Source: Chloroflexota bacterium
GTDB lineage: Bacteria > Chloroflexota > Anaerolineae > DUEN01
Length of the DNA stretch: 64,000 nt
Assembly (NCBI GenBank): GCA_013152435.1
Contig: JAADGJ010000012.1
Coordinates: 62,001 to 126,000 of the forward strand
Direction of reading: 5' to 3'
Below are positions 26,566 to 36,745 of the stretch, one piece after another. The position numbers and the translations under genes are program-made. Position 1 is the stretch's first letter. Each line of letters starts with the position of its first letter. The notes beneath the pieces are model-generated. The model saw nothing but the letters and a program-made list of their open reading frames with translations, did not search any database and was not told the origin of the DNA.

Positions 26566-26656
26566 GAGAGAGGTGCGGAGGGGACCTCCTCTCCACAGAG
26601 ACCCCGTTTTTCCGGCCTGCACCCACCTCTCTCAGCCCCTTCGGAGGGCCCGTGCC
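26566..26656. repeat. Dispersed repeat, copy 4 (fragment)
   Basis: Only the first part of the body remains: GAGAGGTGCGGAGGGGACC, CTCTCCACAGAGACCCCG and TTTTTCCGGCCTGCACCC, ending near CCTTCGGAGGGCCC. Both termini are missing. It lies between the divergent CFA synthase and Opp operon promoters; no gene is seen in 26294-26917. Confidence 0.65.
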
Positions 26657-26753
26657 GATCCCAGCCCCCATCGGCCGGGGATCATTAGGCCAAGGGACGA
26701 GGTCGGCGGCCGGGCCGATGATCCTCCGATGTATGTCCTATATGGCATATCGC

Positions 26754-26783
26754 ATTGACAAGGATGGAAGGGGTAAGGTATAA
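26754..26783 (+). promoter_or_regulatory. Sigma-70-type promoter of the Opp operon
   Basis: Consensus TTGACA (26754-26759) and consensus TATAAT (26778-26783) are separated by 18 bases. This is the closest match to the consensus in the window and should be strong. The leader to oppD is about 125 nt. Confidence 0.8.
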
Positions 26784-26917
26784 TACAGGCGCCACTTCCT
26801 GGGGCGTTCCTTAGATGGGTTCCACCCCCTCTCGCACAACAGGCGCCTCGGAATATCAATCTCTCTTTACCCAGATCAGGTTTCAGGATTTACCATGCCC
26901 AAGGATTTGCGAACGCC

Positions 26918-27928
26918 ATGACGCCCTCGATACACACAGATCCCGACACAATTTTGGAGATCCACAACCTCAAAACGTACTTCTTCCTCGATAGAGGTAC
27001 GGTCAGAGCGGTCGACGGGGTGGATCTGTCGCTGAAGCGAAAGACGACTTTAGGGTTGGTTGGGGAGAGCGGGTGTGGGAAGAGCGTGACGGCCATGTCC
27101 ATTATGCGGCTGATCCAGTCCCCTCCCGGTAGAATCGTTGACGGCGAGATCCTCCTCCGACGCAACGGCGGCCAGCGCATCGTGGACCTGGCCTCGCTGG
27201 ATCCCCGTGGAGCCGAGATACGAAGCATCCGAGGCGCCGAGATCGCGATGGTCTTCCAGGAACCCATGACCTCCCTGAACCCCCTGTACACGATTGGATC
27301 CCAAATCGCCGAGGCGGTGCAACTACATCAGAAAGTGAGCCACAGGGAAGCCATGGAGCGGGCCCTGGAGATGCTGCATAAGGTCCAGATCGCCGACCCG
27401 GAGCGGCGGTTGCACGAGTATCCCCACCAGATGAGCGGCGGTATGCGCCAACGGGTCATGATCGCCCTGGCCCTCTCCTGTAATCCCTCCATTCTCATCG
27501 CCGATGAGCCCACCACCGCGCTGGACGTCACCGTCCAGGCGCAGATCCTGGATCTCATGCGTGAGCTTCAGGAGGACTTCGATTCATCGATCATCATGAT
27601 CACCCATAACCTGGGCGTGGTCTCCCAGATGGCCGACTATGTGGCGGTCATGTACCTGGGAAAGATCGTGGAGTACTCGGACGTGCGGGAGGTCTTCCAT
27701 AACCCTCTGCACCCCTACACATCCGGGCTTCTGAAGTCCATTCCCGTGTTCGGGAGGAAGCGCAAACTGATCCCCATCAAGGGGATCGTCCCCTCCCCCA
27801 CGGAGGTGATCCCGGGGTGCTCCTTTGCACCCCGCTGTCCGCAGGCGATGCCCATCTGCTCCGAGGAGCATCCCACTTTGAAGGAGGTGCAGCCGGGGCA
27901 TCTGGCCTCCTGCTGGCTTTACGAATGA
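26918..27928 (+). CDS. oppD: Oligopeptide/dipeptide ABC transporter ATP-binding protein (OppD/DppD type)
   Basis: The 336-residue ATPase has Walker A '[11 protein letters not shown]', Q-loop 'MVFQEPMTSLNP', signature 'QMSGGMRQRVMIA', Walker B '[12 protein letters not shown]' and H-loop 'MITHNLG'. The C-terminal OppD/F extension ('GCSFAPRCPQAMPIC') has the cysteines that bind an iron-sulfur cluster in some DppD proteins. It powers uptake of peptides together with the downstream binding protein and permeases. First gene of a five-gene operon with the gene order D-A-B-C-F. Confidence 0.92.
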   Translation: MTPSIHTDPDTILEIHNLKTYFFLDRGTVRAVDGVDLSLKRKTTLGLVGESGCGKSVTAMSIMRLIQSPPGRIVDGEILLRRNGGQRIVDLASLDPRGAEIRSIRGAEIAMVFQEPMTSLNPLYTIGSQIAEAVQLHQKVSHREAMERALEMLHKVQIADPERRLHEYPHQMSGGMRQRVMIALALSCNPSILIADEPTTALDVTVQAQILDLMRELQEDFDSSIIMITHNLGVVSQMADYVAVMYLGKIVEYSDVREVFHNPLHPYTSGLLKSIPVFGRKRKLIPIKGIVPSPTEVIPGCSFAPRCPQAMPICSEEHPTLKEVQPGHLASCWLYE

Positions 27929-28273
27929 TTTGGATCGCCCTCGGGCGTCCGACGATCACCGATCACAGGCGAAGCGATCCATCTGCAGGCTCATAGAGAT
28001 CATCAAGAAGAGCTCCCCACGCAGCAAAGAGGGGCACAGGCGCACCTGAAAGAAGGATCGAAAGGCGAATCCATTACTCTCCCGGGGGGAGCATCGAACG
28101 GAAAGGGGGGATCGTTATGTGAGGGTCCAACGAAGCGCCAGATGTCATTTAGGGGAAACGCGTTTTCAGGAAACGATCCGGCCGCTCACTTCCTCGCGTC
28201 GGCACTCCACGGTCGGCATCGTTTCCGGAGGCGAGCATTCGAAGCCACTACGCTCGAGCAAAGGAGAGAAAAC
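27929..28273. other. Intergenic stretch before the solute-binding protein gene
   Basis: About 345 bases. I see no second promoter of quality, terminator or repeat copy here. Frames that extend the binding protein upstream lack a ribosome site and would bury its lipoprotein signal, so this is probably an untranslated spacer within the operon. Confidence 0.45.
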
Positions 28274-30427
28274 ATGAAATCCTTTCGGATCGCTCTGAAC
28301 CTCTTGGTGATCCTGTCGTTCGTGTTGGTGGCCTGCCAGCCATCGGCACCCGCCCCAACACCCGCTCCAGCGGAGGAGAAGCCGGCCGAGGCGGCGACAC
28401 CAACGAAGGAAGCGCCCGCTGAGGAGGCGCCCGCCGTCGAGCTGCAGGGTCCGGTCCCCTATCCGGAAGGCAAGCCCATGCCCGGCGGCCGAGAGCCCGT
28501 GAAGTACAACCTCGACGAGATCCTGACCTACAAGGCGCTCCCCGAGTACCACCAGCCGGCCTGGATGGATGAGTTCGTCGAGAAGGGCCTCCTGCCTCCC
28601 GTGGAGGAGCGACTGCCCAAGGAGCCGCAGGTGCTCCTGAAGGCCGGTATGACGGATGGAATCGGAGCGTATGGTGGCCTCTGGCGTGACTTCTCCGCCT
28701 GCCCTACGGAAGGGTGGAACCTGGCCGCCGGCCAGACCCAGGGCTGGTTCGGCATCAACATCATCTACGAGGAGGCCCTGGTGGTGAGCGGGCCGATCTT
28801 CATGCGTAAGGACAAGATCGAGCCCCTGCCCAACCTGGCCAAGAGCTGGGAGTGGTCGGAGGACGGCTACGAGCTCACCATGCACCTGATCGAGGGTGCC
28901 AAGTGGTCCGATGGCGAGCCCTTCACCGCCGACGACGTGATGTTCACCTGGGAGGACATCATCCTGGATCCCAACGTGAACTCCTGGACCTCCCGCACCT
29001 CCTGGCAGATCGACGGAAAGGACATCACGCTCGAGAAGATCGACGACTACACCATCAAGTGGACCTTCCCGGTGCCCTTCCCGGTGCAGAAGCTCTTCGA
29101 CATGGACGAGTACGACTTCTACGTCGCGCCGGCCCACATCTGGAAGCCGCTCCATCCCAAGTACAATCCGGAGATGGACTACGTGAGCTTCGAGAAGGCC
29201 TGGCCGCCCGACAAGCTGCCTCCGGTCACCATGGGCCCGTGGGTCGCGGTGGAGTACAAAACCGACGAGATCATGATCCTGCGCCGCAACCCCTACTACT
29301 GGAAGGTGGACGAGGAAGGGAACCAGCTACCCTATCTGGACGAGGTCGTGTTTGAGAAGGGCTCCTCCGGCGTGGGCCGCACGTTGGGCACCCTGGCCGG
29401 AAGCCTGGACCACACGAACCTGGAGAACCCCAGCACCTTCCTGGAGGTGTTGAAGCGGATGCAGGAGCCCGACGCCCACTTCTACGTGGAGTGGGGTCCC
29501 GAGACCCTGGCCTTCTCCCTGCACCTGAATCAGTCGGCCACCCTGGGGGTGAAGTCCGATCGGGATAAGGCGCTGCGGGAGCTGTTCCGGGACATCCGCT
29601 TCCGCCGGGCTGTCAGTCAGGCCATCGACCGGGACGGGATCGCACAGGCCATCATCCGTGGTCCCTTCCTGCGGGCCTGGCCGGGTGGCCTCTATCCCGG
29701 ATCGCCCTACTTCGATCGGGAGTCGGTGGTCTACTATCCCTACAGCCCGGAGACCTCCAAGGCCCTCCTGGCTGAGCTGGGCTTCAAGGACACCGACGGC
29801 AACGGGATCCTGAACTGGACCACCGGCCCGCTGGCTGGCCAGGACCTGGTGATCTCCCTGCTCGCCCCCGAGGACCAGGAGGCCTCCGTCAGCATCGCGG
29901 AGACGCTGGTGCCCATGCTGGGTGCGGTCGGCATCCAGGTCAACTTCCGCCCGGCGAAGCCCACCGTGCTCGGCGATGCTCAGATCAGCGGCGAGTGGGA
30001 GATGATGGTCTACCGCGGCGGCCAGGAGTACGCCGTCCCCTTCACCCGCGCTCGCATGCTGGCGCCGATCACGAAGGAATACCCCATGTGGCACCGCGAG
30101 GGCGAGGAGCCCCGACAGCTCCGACCGTTTGAGGAGGAACTGGTGCGCATCGTCAAGGAGTTCGCGCTGGAGCCGGATTCCAACAAGCGGAAGGAGCTGA
30201 TGGCCGAGTACAACCGCATCTTCACCGAGAACATCTACGACATCGGCGTGGTGATCGGCCGATACGGGCTGGCCCTGGCCAAGCGGTTCAAGAACGTCCC
30301 GGTCGCCTGTCCGACGTTCCTCTATCAGTGGACGTGGGCCAACTGCGTGCCGGAGCGGATCTGGGTCGCGCCGGAGGACCAGCTGCAACAGCTCAAGCCC
30401 GGCGTGGTCCCGCTCTACGAGAAGTAG
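28274..30427 (+). CDS. Extracellular solute-binding lipoprotein, family 5
   Basis: The ATG at 28274 has an AAGGAGAG site and gives 717 residues, longer than the 500-600 usual for OppA/DppA proteins. A lipoprotein signal ends in 'FVLVACQ', followed by an Ala/Pro/Glu-rich spacer to about residue 60. The SBP_bac_5 core includes 'LAKSWEWSEDGYELTMHL' and 'GAKWSDGEPFTADDVMFTWED'. Its extra length suggests an insertion and a substrate larger than a di- or tripeptide, although this cannot be fixed from sequence. It is the capture component of the transporter encoded around it. Confidence 0.9.
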   Translation: MKSFRIALNLLVILSFVLVACQPSAPAPTPAPAEEKPAEAATPTKEAPAEEAPAVELQGPVPYPEGKPMPGGREPVKYNLDEILTYKALPEYHQPAWMDEFVEKGLLPPVEERLPKEPQVLLKAGMTDGIGAYGGLWRDFSACPTEGWNLAAGQTQGWFGINIIYEEALVVSGPIFMRKDKIEPLPNLAKSWEWSEDGYELTMHLIEGAKWSDGEPFTADDVMFTWEDIILDPNVNSWTSRTSWQIDGKDITLEKIDDYTIKWTFPVPFPVQKLFDMDEYDFYVAPAHIWKPLHPKYNPEMDYVSFEKAWPPDKLPPVTMGPWVAVEYKTDEIMILRRNPYYWKVDEEGNQLPYLDEVVFEKGSSGVGRTLGTLAGSLDHTNLENPSTFLEVLKRMQEPDAHFYVEWGPETLAFSLHLNQSATLGVKSDRDKALRELFRDIRFRRAVSQAIDRDGIAQAIIRGPFLRAWPGGLYPGSPYFDRESVVYYPYSPETSKALLAELGFKDTDGNGILNWTTGPLAGQDLVISLLAPEDQEASVSIAETLVPMLGAVGIQVNFRPAKPTVLGDAQISGEWEMMVYRGGQEYAVPFTRARMLAPITKEYPMWHREGEEPRQLRPFEEELVRIVKEFALEPDSNKRKELMAEYNRIFTENIYDIGVVIGRYGLALAKRFKNVPVACPTFLYQWTWANCVPERIWVAPEDQLQQLKPGVVPLYEK

Positions 30428-30451
30428 GCCAGCATCCGGAAACGAGTCGGC

Positions 30452-30482
30452 GAGAGGGCGAGGGGAACGCCTTCGCCCTCTC
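30452..30482 (+). other. Stem-loop between binding protein and permease genes
   Basis: GAGAGGGCGA (30452-30461) pairs with TCGCCCTCTC (30473-30482). There is no T-run, so it is more likely a partial terminator or mRNA-stabilising structure that keeps the binding protein transcript more abundant than the permease part, as is common in such operons. Confidence 0.5.
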
Positions 30483-30570
30483 CACCATCGTGATCTTGAT
30501 GTCTGGTGAGAGGTAGGAGGAGGGGTGCAAACTTCTCCTCCTACTCTCATAGACAGGTGAGGCATCCTCT

Positions 30571-31569
30571 ATGATCAACTACATCTTGCGCAGGCTGTTG
30601 TTTGCGATCGTGGTGCTCATCGGGATCAGCATCGTCTCCTTCATCGTCATCCAGCTGCCGCCCGGGGACTTCGCCACCGTATATCGGGAGAGGCTGATCA
30701 ATCAGGGGGGGATGTCCGCCACGGAGGCGGAAAAGGCGGCGGAGATCTTCCGGCAACGATATGGGCTGGACAAGCCCATGGTCGTCCAATACCTCAACTG
30801 GGTCAAGGGGATCGTCACGAAGGGAAGCTTCGGCTACTCCATGGCCTATTCCAAGGACGTGGGGGAGCTCATCGCCGAACGGCTGCCACGGACGATCCTG
30901 CTGGCCCTGCTGGCACACGCCACCTCGTCCATCGTCGGCATCCTGGTCGGCATTTACGTCGCTCCTCGGCAGTACAGCCTGAGCGACAACATCGCTTCAT
31001 TGTTAGCTTTCATCCTGGCATCATTGCCGCGCTTCTGGATCGCCCTCGTGATCATCTACACGCTGGTCTTCACCTTCGGGCAGAAGCACGTGAGCTCCTT
31101 CTTCTCACCCGAATATGTGTTGGCGCCCTGGTCCTGGGGCAAGCTCCTGAATTTCATCGAGCACATCTGGCCGGTGGTCGTCATCGCCGGGCTGGGTGGG
31201 GTCGCCAGGAACATGCGCGTCATGCGAGGGAATCTGCTGGACGTCCTGAACGCTCAGTACGTGACCACCGCCCGGGCCAAAGGGCTGACGGAACGGGCCG
31301 TGATGTACAAGCACGCCGTCCCCAACGCTTTGCACCCGATCATCATGTATCAGGGAATGGTGCTTCCCTACATGATCCAGGGCGAGTTGGAGGCGGCCAT
31401 CGTCCTGAGCCTGCCCACCGTGAGCCCGCTGTTCTATGACTCCCTCATCAACCAGGATATCTACATCACGGGCAGCCTGCTCCTGATGTACGGCGTGATG
31501 CTGGTGGTGGGGAATCTGCTGGCCGACCTCGCCCTGGGCATTCTCGACCCGCGCATTCGCTATGAATAA
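30571..31569 (+). CDS. oppB: Oligopeptide ABC transporter permease (OppB/DppB type)
   Basis: The 332-residue permease has six membrane segments and the N-terminal '[20 protein letters not shown]' typical of OppB/DppB. The EAA-type cytoplasmic loop reads '[20 protein letters not shown]', which docks to the ATPases. The ribosome site AGGTGAGG is eight bases before the ATG. It forms the channel with OppC. Confidence 0.92.
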   Translation: MINYILRRLLFAIVVLIGISIVSFIVIQLPPGDFATVYRERLINQGGMSATEAEKAAEIFRQRYGLDKPMVVQYLNWVKGIVTKGSFGYSMAYSKDVGELIAERLPRTILLALLAHATSSIVGILVGIYVAPRQYSLSDNIASLLAFILASLPRFWIALVIIYTLVFTFGQKHVSSFFSPEYVLAPWSWGKLLNFIEHIWPVVVIAGLGGVARNMRVMRGNLLDVLNAQYVTTARAKGLTERAVMYKHAVPNALHPIIMYQGMVLPYMIQGELEAAIVLSLPTVSPLFYDSLINQDIYITGSLLLMYGVMLVVGNLLADLALGILDPRIRYE

Positions 31570-31588
31570 GTGGCCTGAGGACTGAGCT

Positions 31589-32737
31589 ATGGAGAACGTG
31601 AATCAGAGCGCCCGATCAACACCCGCTACGGAACCCATTGCCGTTGAAGAGAAGGAACAACACGAAAGCTACTTCCAGCTGGTCTGGATGCGGTTCAAGA
31701 AGAGCAAGGCGGCCATCGCCGGCGGCCTGATGATCCTCGTATTGACCATCCTGGCCATCTTCGCCGACTTCTTCGCCCCGACGGATCCAGGAGAGCTGAA
31801 CATGCAGGCCAGCTTTACCCCCCCGCAACGCATCCACTTCATCGATGCGGAGGGGAAATTCCACCTGCGGCCGTTCACCTATCTCCAGGTGATCGAACTC
31901 GATCCCGAGACGTTTCAGCCGAAGTGGACCGAGGACACGAGCCGCCGCTATCATCTGCAGTTCTTCGTCCAAAGTTGGGAGTACAAGCTGTTCGGCATCA
32001 TCCCCACCCGATGGCATCTGTTCGGCGTGGAGGAGGGGGGCACCCTCTATCTGCTCGGGACGGATAAGATGGGACGAGATCTGTGGGGCAGATCCTGCCG
32101 TGCGGGACGTGTCTCCCTGTCTTTGAGCCTGTTCGCCACCTTCGTCAGCATCGCGGTGGGCTCCGTGCTGGGAGTCGTCTCCGGCTACTACGGCGGCTGG
32201 ATCGACACCTTGTTGCAGCGCTTCGTGGAGTTCGTCAACTCCTTCCCGCAACTGCCGCTGTGGATGGCGCTGACGGCGGTGATCCCTCGCACATGGAGCT
32301 CGCTGACCATCTTCTTTATGATGTCCATCATCTTCGCGCTGCTCTCCTGGACCATCCTCGCCCGGGAGGTGCGCGGCAAGGTCATGGCCTTCCGAGAGAC
32401 GGACTTCATCCTGGCCGCCAAGGAGATGGGCGCCTCCGACCTCCGCATCATCTTCCGCCATCTCTATCCCAACTCCCTGAGCCACATCATCGTCGTGCTG
32501 ACGTTGATGATCCCGCAGATCATCCTGGCGGAGGCATTCCTCAGCTTCCTCGGCCTGGGCATCCAGGAGCCCCTGGTGAGCTGGGGATTCCTCATGAAGA
32601 ACGCCCAGAACCTGCAGACCCTCGGCACCCATCCCTGGATCATGAGCCCTGTCATCTTCATCATCATCGCCGTGTTGGGGTTCAACTTCCTGGGCGATGG
32701 GCTGCGCGACGCGGCCGATCCGTACTCCATCATGTGA
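31589..32737 (+). CDS. oppC: Oligopeptide ABC transporter permease (OppC/DppC type) with periplasmic insert
   Basis: The 382-residue permease has a cytoplasmic N-terminus, membrane segment 1 (about 44-64) and a C-terminal five-helix permease core with the EAA loop '[20 protein letters not shown]'. Between them about 85 residues form an external insert that includes '[17 protein letters not shown]' and '[19 protein letters not shown]'. The OppC of the second system (62905-64000) has a similar insert. The gene starts 19 bases after oppB. Confidence 0.92.
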   Translation: MENVNQSARSTPATEPIAVEEKEQHESYFQLVWMRFKKSKAAIAGGLMILVLTILAIFADFFAPTDPGELNMQASFTPPQRIHFIDAEGKFHLRPFTYLQVIELDPETFQPKWTEDTSRRYHLQFFVQSWEYKLFGIIPTRWHLFGVEEGGTLYLLGTDKMGRDLWGRSCRAGRVSLSLSLFATFVSIAVGSVLGVVSGYYGGWIDTLLQRFVEFVNSFPQLPLWMALTAVIPRTWSSLTIFFMMSIIFALLSWTILAREVRGKVMAFRETDFILAAKEMGASDLRIIFRHLYPNSLSHIIVVLTLMIPQIILAEAFLSFLGLGIQEPLVSWGFLMKNAQNLQTLGTHPWIMSPVIFIIIAVLGFNFLGDGLRDAADPYSIM

Positions 32738-32856
32738 GGGACGCCTGAGCGCCCGGCGGAGCAGCCAGATCCCACATCCCGGCCTCGCGCCGCCCTACGT
32801 CCCAACCCAATGGCTGCCACGGCGCCCGCCCAAGCCTACACCTAGGAAAAGGCAAG

Positions 32857-33876
32857 ATGAATGATCGTGACCAGTTCATCCTCGAAGTCAAAGACCTGAA
32901 GATGTATTTCCCCATCCGCCAGGGGTTCTTCCGGCGGGTCGTCGGCTACATCAAAGCTGTCGACGGCGTCAGCTTCTCCGTCCACCCGGAAGAGGTCCTG
33001 GGACTGGTGGGGGAAAGCGGCTGCGGCAAGACGACGACCGGCCGCACGATCCTGCGCCTCTATGATCCCACAGGCGGCGAGATCTGGTTCCGCAAGCAGG
33101 ACGGGGAATGGGTCGATGTCGCCAAGCTGAGCCAGAAGGAGATGAAGCCCCTGCGCCGGGAGATGCGTATGGTCTTCCAGGACCCCTTCAGCTCCCTGAA
33201 CCCCCGGCTGACGGTGAAGGACATTATCGGCGAGCCGTTGGTGATCCACGGCATCGCCAAGGGAAGGGAGATGGAGGACCGGGTTGCGGAGCTGATGCGG
33301 GCGGTGGGGTTGGATCCCGCCTACATGCGCCGATATCCACACGAGTTCTCCGGCGGACAGCGACAGCGCATCGGCCTGGCCCGAACGCTATCCCTGAACC
33401 CTCGTCTGATCATCGCAGACGAACCGGTCTCCGCCCTGGACGTGTCCATCCAGGCCCAGGTCCTGAATCTGCTGGAGGAGCTGAAGGAGAAGTTCGGGCT
33501 CACTATGCTATTCATCGCCCACGATCTGTCCGTGGTGGAGTACATGTGCGATCGCATCGCGGTGATGTACGTCGGCAAGATCGTCGAGCTGGCGGAGACG
33601 GAGGCGCTGCTGCGAAATCCGTTGCACCCCTACACGGAGGCCCTGATCTCCGCGGTGCCACCGGCCGACCCGGACATCCGGCTGTCCCGGATCGTCCTGC
33701 CCGGCGACGTCCCCAGCCCGGCGAACCCGCCATCCGGCTGCATCTTCCATCCCCGATGTCGCTACGTTCAAGACATCTGCCGCACCGAGCCCCCCCCGCT
33801 GGCAGAGGTCCAGCCCAAACGCTTCGTCAGCTGCCACCGGGCCAACGAGCTCAGTCTGCAGGGAATTGGAGGCTAA
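32857..33876 (+). CDS. oppF: Oligopeptide ABC transporter ATP-binding protein (OppF/DppF type)
   Basis: The 339-residue ATPase has Walker A '[18 protein letters not shown]', '[16 protein letters not shown]', signature '[14 protein letters not shown]', Walker B '[12 protein letters not shown]' and 'FIAHDLSV'. The C-terminal '[15 protein letters not shown]' cysteine region is typical of OppD/F. It follows oppC after 119 bases with no terminator seen and pairs with the OppD at the start of the operon. Confidence 0.92.
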   Translation: MNDRDQFILEVKDLKMYFPIRQGFFRRVVGYIKAVDGVSFSVHPEEVLGLVGESGCGKTTTGRTILRLYDPTGGEIWFRKQDGEWVDVAKLSQKEMKPLRREMRMVFQDPFSSLNPRLTVKDIIGEPLVIHGIAKGREMEDRVAELMRAVGLDPAYMRRYPHEFSGGQRQRIGLARTLSLNPRLIIADEPVSALDVSIQAQVLNLLEELKEKFGLTMLFIAHDLSVVEYMCDRIAVMYVGKIVELAETEALLRNPLHPYTEALISAVPPADPDIRLSRIVLPGDVPSPANPPSGCIFHPRCRYVQDICRTEPPPLAEVQPKRFVSCHRANELSLQGIGG

Positions 33877-33878
33877 AC

Positions 33879-34286
33879 GTGCACGGGCCCAAACGATACC
33901 TCGCCTTTCTCGCCTACCTGTTCGGGATATTCGGCTGGCTATACGTGCTCCTCTTCCATCGCAAGGACGAATTCGCCGTGTACCACGCCAAGCAATCGAT
34001 CGCGCTCACCGTGCTGGCCATTGGGGCGCCGGTCGTGTGGGCGATCGTCGCCTGGGTTCTCTCTTGGATCCCCTTAATCGGCCCCATCTCCGCGGCCGCC
34101 CTGTTCGCCCTGGTCATACTGGTCTACATCTACATCGCCATAGCCTGGATCATCGGCATGGTGAACGCGCTGCGCGCCAAGGCCACCCCCCTCCCCATCA
34201 TCGGCGGGCGGGCGGCCCGGCTCCCCATCGGCGTGAGCTATCCGGGAAGCCGCATGGCGGAGGAGACGGGGACGAATCCGGCTTAG
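33879..34286 (+). CDS. Small membrane protein, DUF4870-like
   Basis: A GTG at 33879 lies 2 bases after the oppF stop, with TTGGAGG six bases upstream, giving 135 residues. 'KRYLAFLAYLFGIFGWLYVLLFHRKDEFAVYHAKQ' is the pattern of DUF4870/Tic20-like proteins, followed by two to three further membrane segments and a short hydrophilic tail. The function is unknown. It is probably co-transcribed with the Opp genes. Confidence 0.65.
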   Translation: MHGPKRYLAFLAYLFGIFGWLYVLLFHRKDEFAVYHAKQSIALTVLAIGAPVVWAIVAWVLSWIPLIGPISAAALFALVILVYIYIAIAWIIGMVNALRAKATPLPIIGGRAARLPIGVSYPGSRMAEETGTNPA

Positions 34287-34308
34287 AAGGGAACGGAAGG
34301 AGGATGCT

Positions 34309-36054
34309 GTGAGACGACGTTTCGCGCTCGCCCTACTCATCACCCTCGCCCTCATGGCGGCCGGGGGCGTGGTCACACGATCTCTCGCCTCTGCGCCCCA
34401 ACCGGCACCGCGCTCGCAGGAGGATATCATCACCGGCGTGGTCCGCGATGCGGAGGGACCCATCGCCGACGCGGTGGTGCGCGTGCAGAACACGGAGAAC
34501 AAGACGACGACGGCGGAGGACGGATCCTTCATACTGAAGGGGATCGTCGCCACGGAACCCGTCACGGTCACCGCATGGGCGGAAGGATACTACTTTGGAT
34601 GGGCCAACGCCCTCCCCGGGGCCGAACCCGTCACGATCACCTTGAAGCGCTTCTCGACCGGCGACAACCTCGATTACTCCTGGGCAAGCTCCGAGATCTG
34701 CAGCGAATGCCACATGGCTTACCCGGAGTGGAAGGACGACGCCCATTCCCAAACCGCGGTCAATCCCCGCTTCCTGACCATGTACAAGGGCACAGACGTG
34801 CACGGCAACCAGAGCCCACCCACGCGATATGGCCCCGCCGGGGTCCTGCCCCCCGACCCCGACCAGCCGTACTACGGGCCGGGATACAAGCTCGATTTCC
34901 CGGACCGGGCGGGGAACTGCGCGGCCTGTCACACGCCGCTGGCCGAATCCGCCCCGCTGCAGACCTGCGCCTGGCAGGGGTGTCACACCGAGCAGAGGGC
35001 CGCCCAGACGAGGTCCACCCTGCCCCGCTACGGGTTCCGCCTGGAGGGCATCGACCCCACCGGGCTGACCGGGGTGGCAGCGGAGGGGATCACCTGCGAC
35101 TTCTGTCATAAGATCGGGGACGTGATCCTCGATCCGAAGACGAAGCTCCCTCACACGGACCGCCCCGGCATTCTGTCCATGCGGCTGTATCGTCCTGAGG
35201 AGGGACAGAAGATCTTCTTCGGCCCCCTGGACGACGTGGCAGCGGACGTGGACACCTACCTGCCGTTGCAGAAGGAAAGCGCGTTTTGTGCGCCCTGCCA
35301 CCGAGGGGTGTTCGGGGCAGTCGACGGCAAATACGGCGGGGTCGTGATCTATAACTCCTACGGAGAGTGGCTGGAGAGCCCATACAGCGATCCGGAGACG
35401 GGCAAGACCTGCCAGGATTGCCACATGCCCACCGTGGACTACGATTCCTTCGTCCTCCCGGAGAAGGGAGGGCTGCGCCGCGGCCCCGATCGCATCCACA
35501 ATCACCGCATGCCGGGTGCCCAGGATCAGGAGCTGCTCCAGAACTCCGTCACCATGACCGCCACCGCCCAGCTGGAAGGGGACACCATCGCGGTCGAGGT
35601 CCAGATCACGAACGATAAGACCGGGCATCACGTCCCCACCGGCGCGCCGATGCGGAATATGCTGCTGGTCCTCGAGGCCACGGACGCGAAGGGCAACCCG
35701 CTGCTGCCGCTCGGAGGTCCCACACTGCCCGATTGGGCCGGCGACTACGCAGGCCAGCCCGGGCGTGGGTTCGCCAAGATCCTGGAGGATCTGTGGACCG
35801 GCGAGTCCCCGACGGCGGCCTACTGGCGGCCCATCCGCGTGGTGTCCGACACCCGCATCCCGGCCATGGCGACCGACGTCAGCCGTTACATCTTCGCCTC
35901 GCCCGGCGTGGGACAGGCCACCATCCGGGTCCGGCTGATCTACCGACGGGCCTTCCCGCAGTTGATGGAGTGGAAGGGCTGGGACGATCCGGATATCCTC
36001 ATGGAAGAGGAGACCATCGTCCTGGAGACGAGGCGCTTCGACACCCCCAGATGA
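34309..36054 (+). CDS. Multiheme cytochrome c with carboxypeptidase-regulatory-like domain
   Basis: A GTG at 34309 with GGAAGGAGG five bases upstream gives 581 residues with an N-terminal signal peptide. Residues about 40-105 form a carboxypeptidase-regulatory-like beta domain ('ITGVVRDAEGPIADAVVRVQ'). Heme motifs follow in order: CSECH, CAACH, CAWQGCH (C-x4-CH), CDFCH, CAPCH and CQDCH, six in all. The C-terminal third is beta-rich and heme-free ('NDKTGHHVPTGAPMRNMLLVLEA'), as in cytochrome c554-like or related extracytoplasmic multihemes. It probably moves electrons outside the membrane; donor and acceptor are unknown. It converges on the DsrE-SQR operon. Confidence 0.86.
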   Translation: MRRRFALALLITLALMAAGGVVTRSLASAPQPAPRSQEDIITGVVRDAEGPIADAVVRVQNTENKTTTAEDGSFILKGIVATEPVTVTAWAEGYYFGWANALPGAEPVTITLKRFSTGDNLDYSWASSEICSECHMAYPEWKDDAHSQTAVNPRFLTMYKGTDVHGNQSPPTRYGPAGVLPPDPDQPYYGPGYKLDFPDRAGNCAACHTPLAESAPLQTCAWQGCHTEQRAAQTRSTLPRYGFRLEGIDPTGLTGVAAEGITCDFCHKIGDVILDPKTKLPHTDRPGILSMRLYRPEEGQKIFFGPLDDVAADVDTYLPLQKESAFCAPCHRGVFGAVDGKYGGVVIYNSYGEWLESPYSDPETGKTCQDCHMPTVDYDSFVLPEKGGLRRGPDRIHNHRMPGAQDQELLQNSVTMTATAQLEGDTIAVEVQITNDKTGHHVPTGAPMRNMLLVLEATDAKGNPLLPLGGPTLPDWAGDYAGQPGRGFAKILEDLWTGESPTAAYWRPIRVVSDTRIPAMATDVSRYIFASPGVGQATIRVRLIYRRAFPQLMEWKGWDDPDILMEEETIVLETRRFDTPR

Positions 36055-36184
36055 ACGCCGTAGGACGCCGGCCGGTTCGGTCGGCAAGATCGATGACACG
36101 CACATGACGGGGTGCTCGCCGGAGATGGGGCCCCAGCACCGCCCCCCTCCCCGGCAACCAGAGCCGATCCCATCGGAAAAAGCA

Positions 36185-36210
36185 GGGCCTCGCCCGATCG
36201 GGCGAGGCCC
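36185..36210. terminator. Bidirectional terminator
   Basis: A perfect 26-base palindrome (GGGCCTCGCCC/GGGCGAGGCCC around GATC) is followed on the plus strand by TTTCT and on the minus strand by TGCTTTTT. It serves the convergent cytochrome and DsrE genes. Confidence 0.75.
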
Positions 36211-36237
36211 TTTCTCCACATCTCGAAAGCCAGATCC

Positions 36238-36720
36238 TCAGACGAAGATGATCTGCGCCCCCTCGGCCATCTCCAGGAACTCCATCGCGCCGACGATATC
36301 CTCCACCCAGGGGACGAGATCGTCCTTGGTGAGCCCCATCATGTCTGCAGCCATGCGGCAACCGTAGAGCTTCGCCCCCGCATCATGGAGCATCTCCAGG
36401 AACTCCCGCACGGGCGGCAGGTCCAGCTCGTCGATCTTCTTCCGCATCATCATGGTGGCCATATCCGTCATGCCCGGCAGCGCCCCCAACAGCATGGGCA
36501 TGCCCATGGAGGGGTTGCCCACAGGCGTCACCTTCAGGCGGTCCACCTTTTCCTTATGGATGATGTCCATGCCCCAGAAGGTGAAGAAGATCATGGCCTC
36601 AATGCCCAGCATGCGGGCGGCGTTGGCCAGGACCAGGCCCGGATACGCCATGTCCAGCGTCCCTTTGGAGCAGATGATGGCCAGCTTGCGCGTGGCCGTC
36701 CCGTTTCCGTCGTTCGCCAT
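36238..36720 (-). CDS. DsrE/DsrF-like sulfur-transfer family protein
   Basis: The 160-residue product begins 'KLAIICSKGTLDMAYPGLVLANAARMLG', the DsrE fold, with Cys in 'IICSKGTLD' and another in 'AKLYGCRMAADMMGL', the usual active-site region of DsrE-like proteins. It also has 'MLLGALPGM', common to the DsrE2-type group. Such proteins carry persulfide sulfur between enzymes. It is the last gene of the operon HTH-PocR, SQR, DUF1641, DsrC-like, DsrE. Confidence 0.82.
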   Translation of the reverse strand: MANDGNGTATRKLAIICSKGTLDMAYPGLVLANAARMLGIEAMIFFTFWGMDIIHKEKVDRLKVTPVGNPSMGMPMLLGALPGMTDMATMMMRKKIDELDLPPVREFLEMLHDAGAKLYGCRMAADMMGLTKDDLVPWVEDIVGAMEFLEMAEGAQIIFV

Positions 36721-36745
36721 CGTGATACCCCCTCCGGTTCTCCTA

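Noticed and set aside
36238-36720. DsrE-like protein as a second selenoprotein
   Set aside because: DsrE-like selenoproteins are known, but here the active-site codons are ordinary Cys codons and there is no in-frame TGA before the stop.
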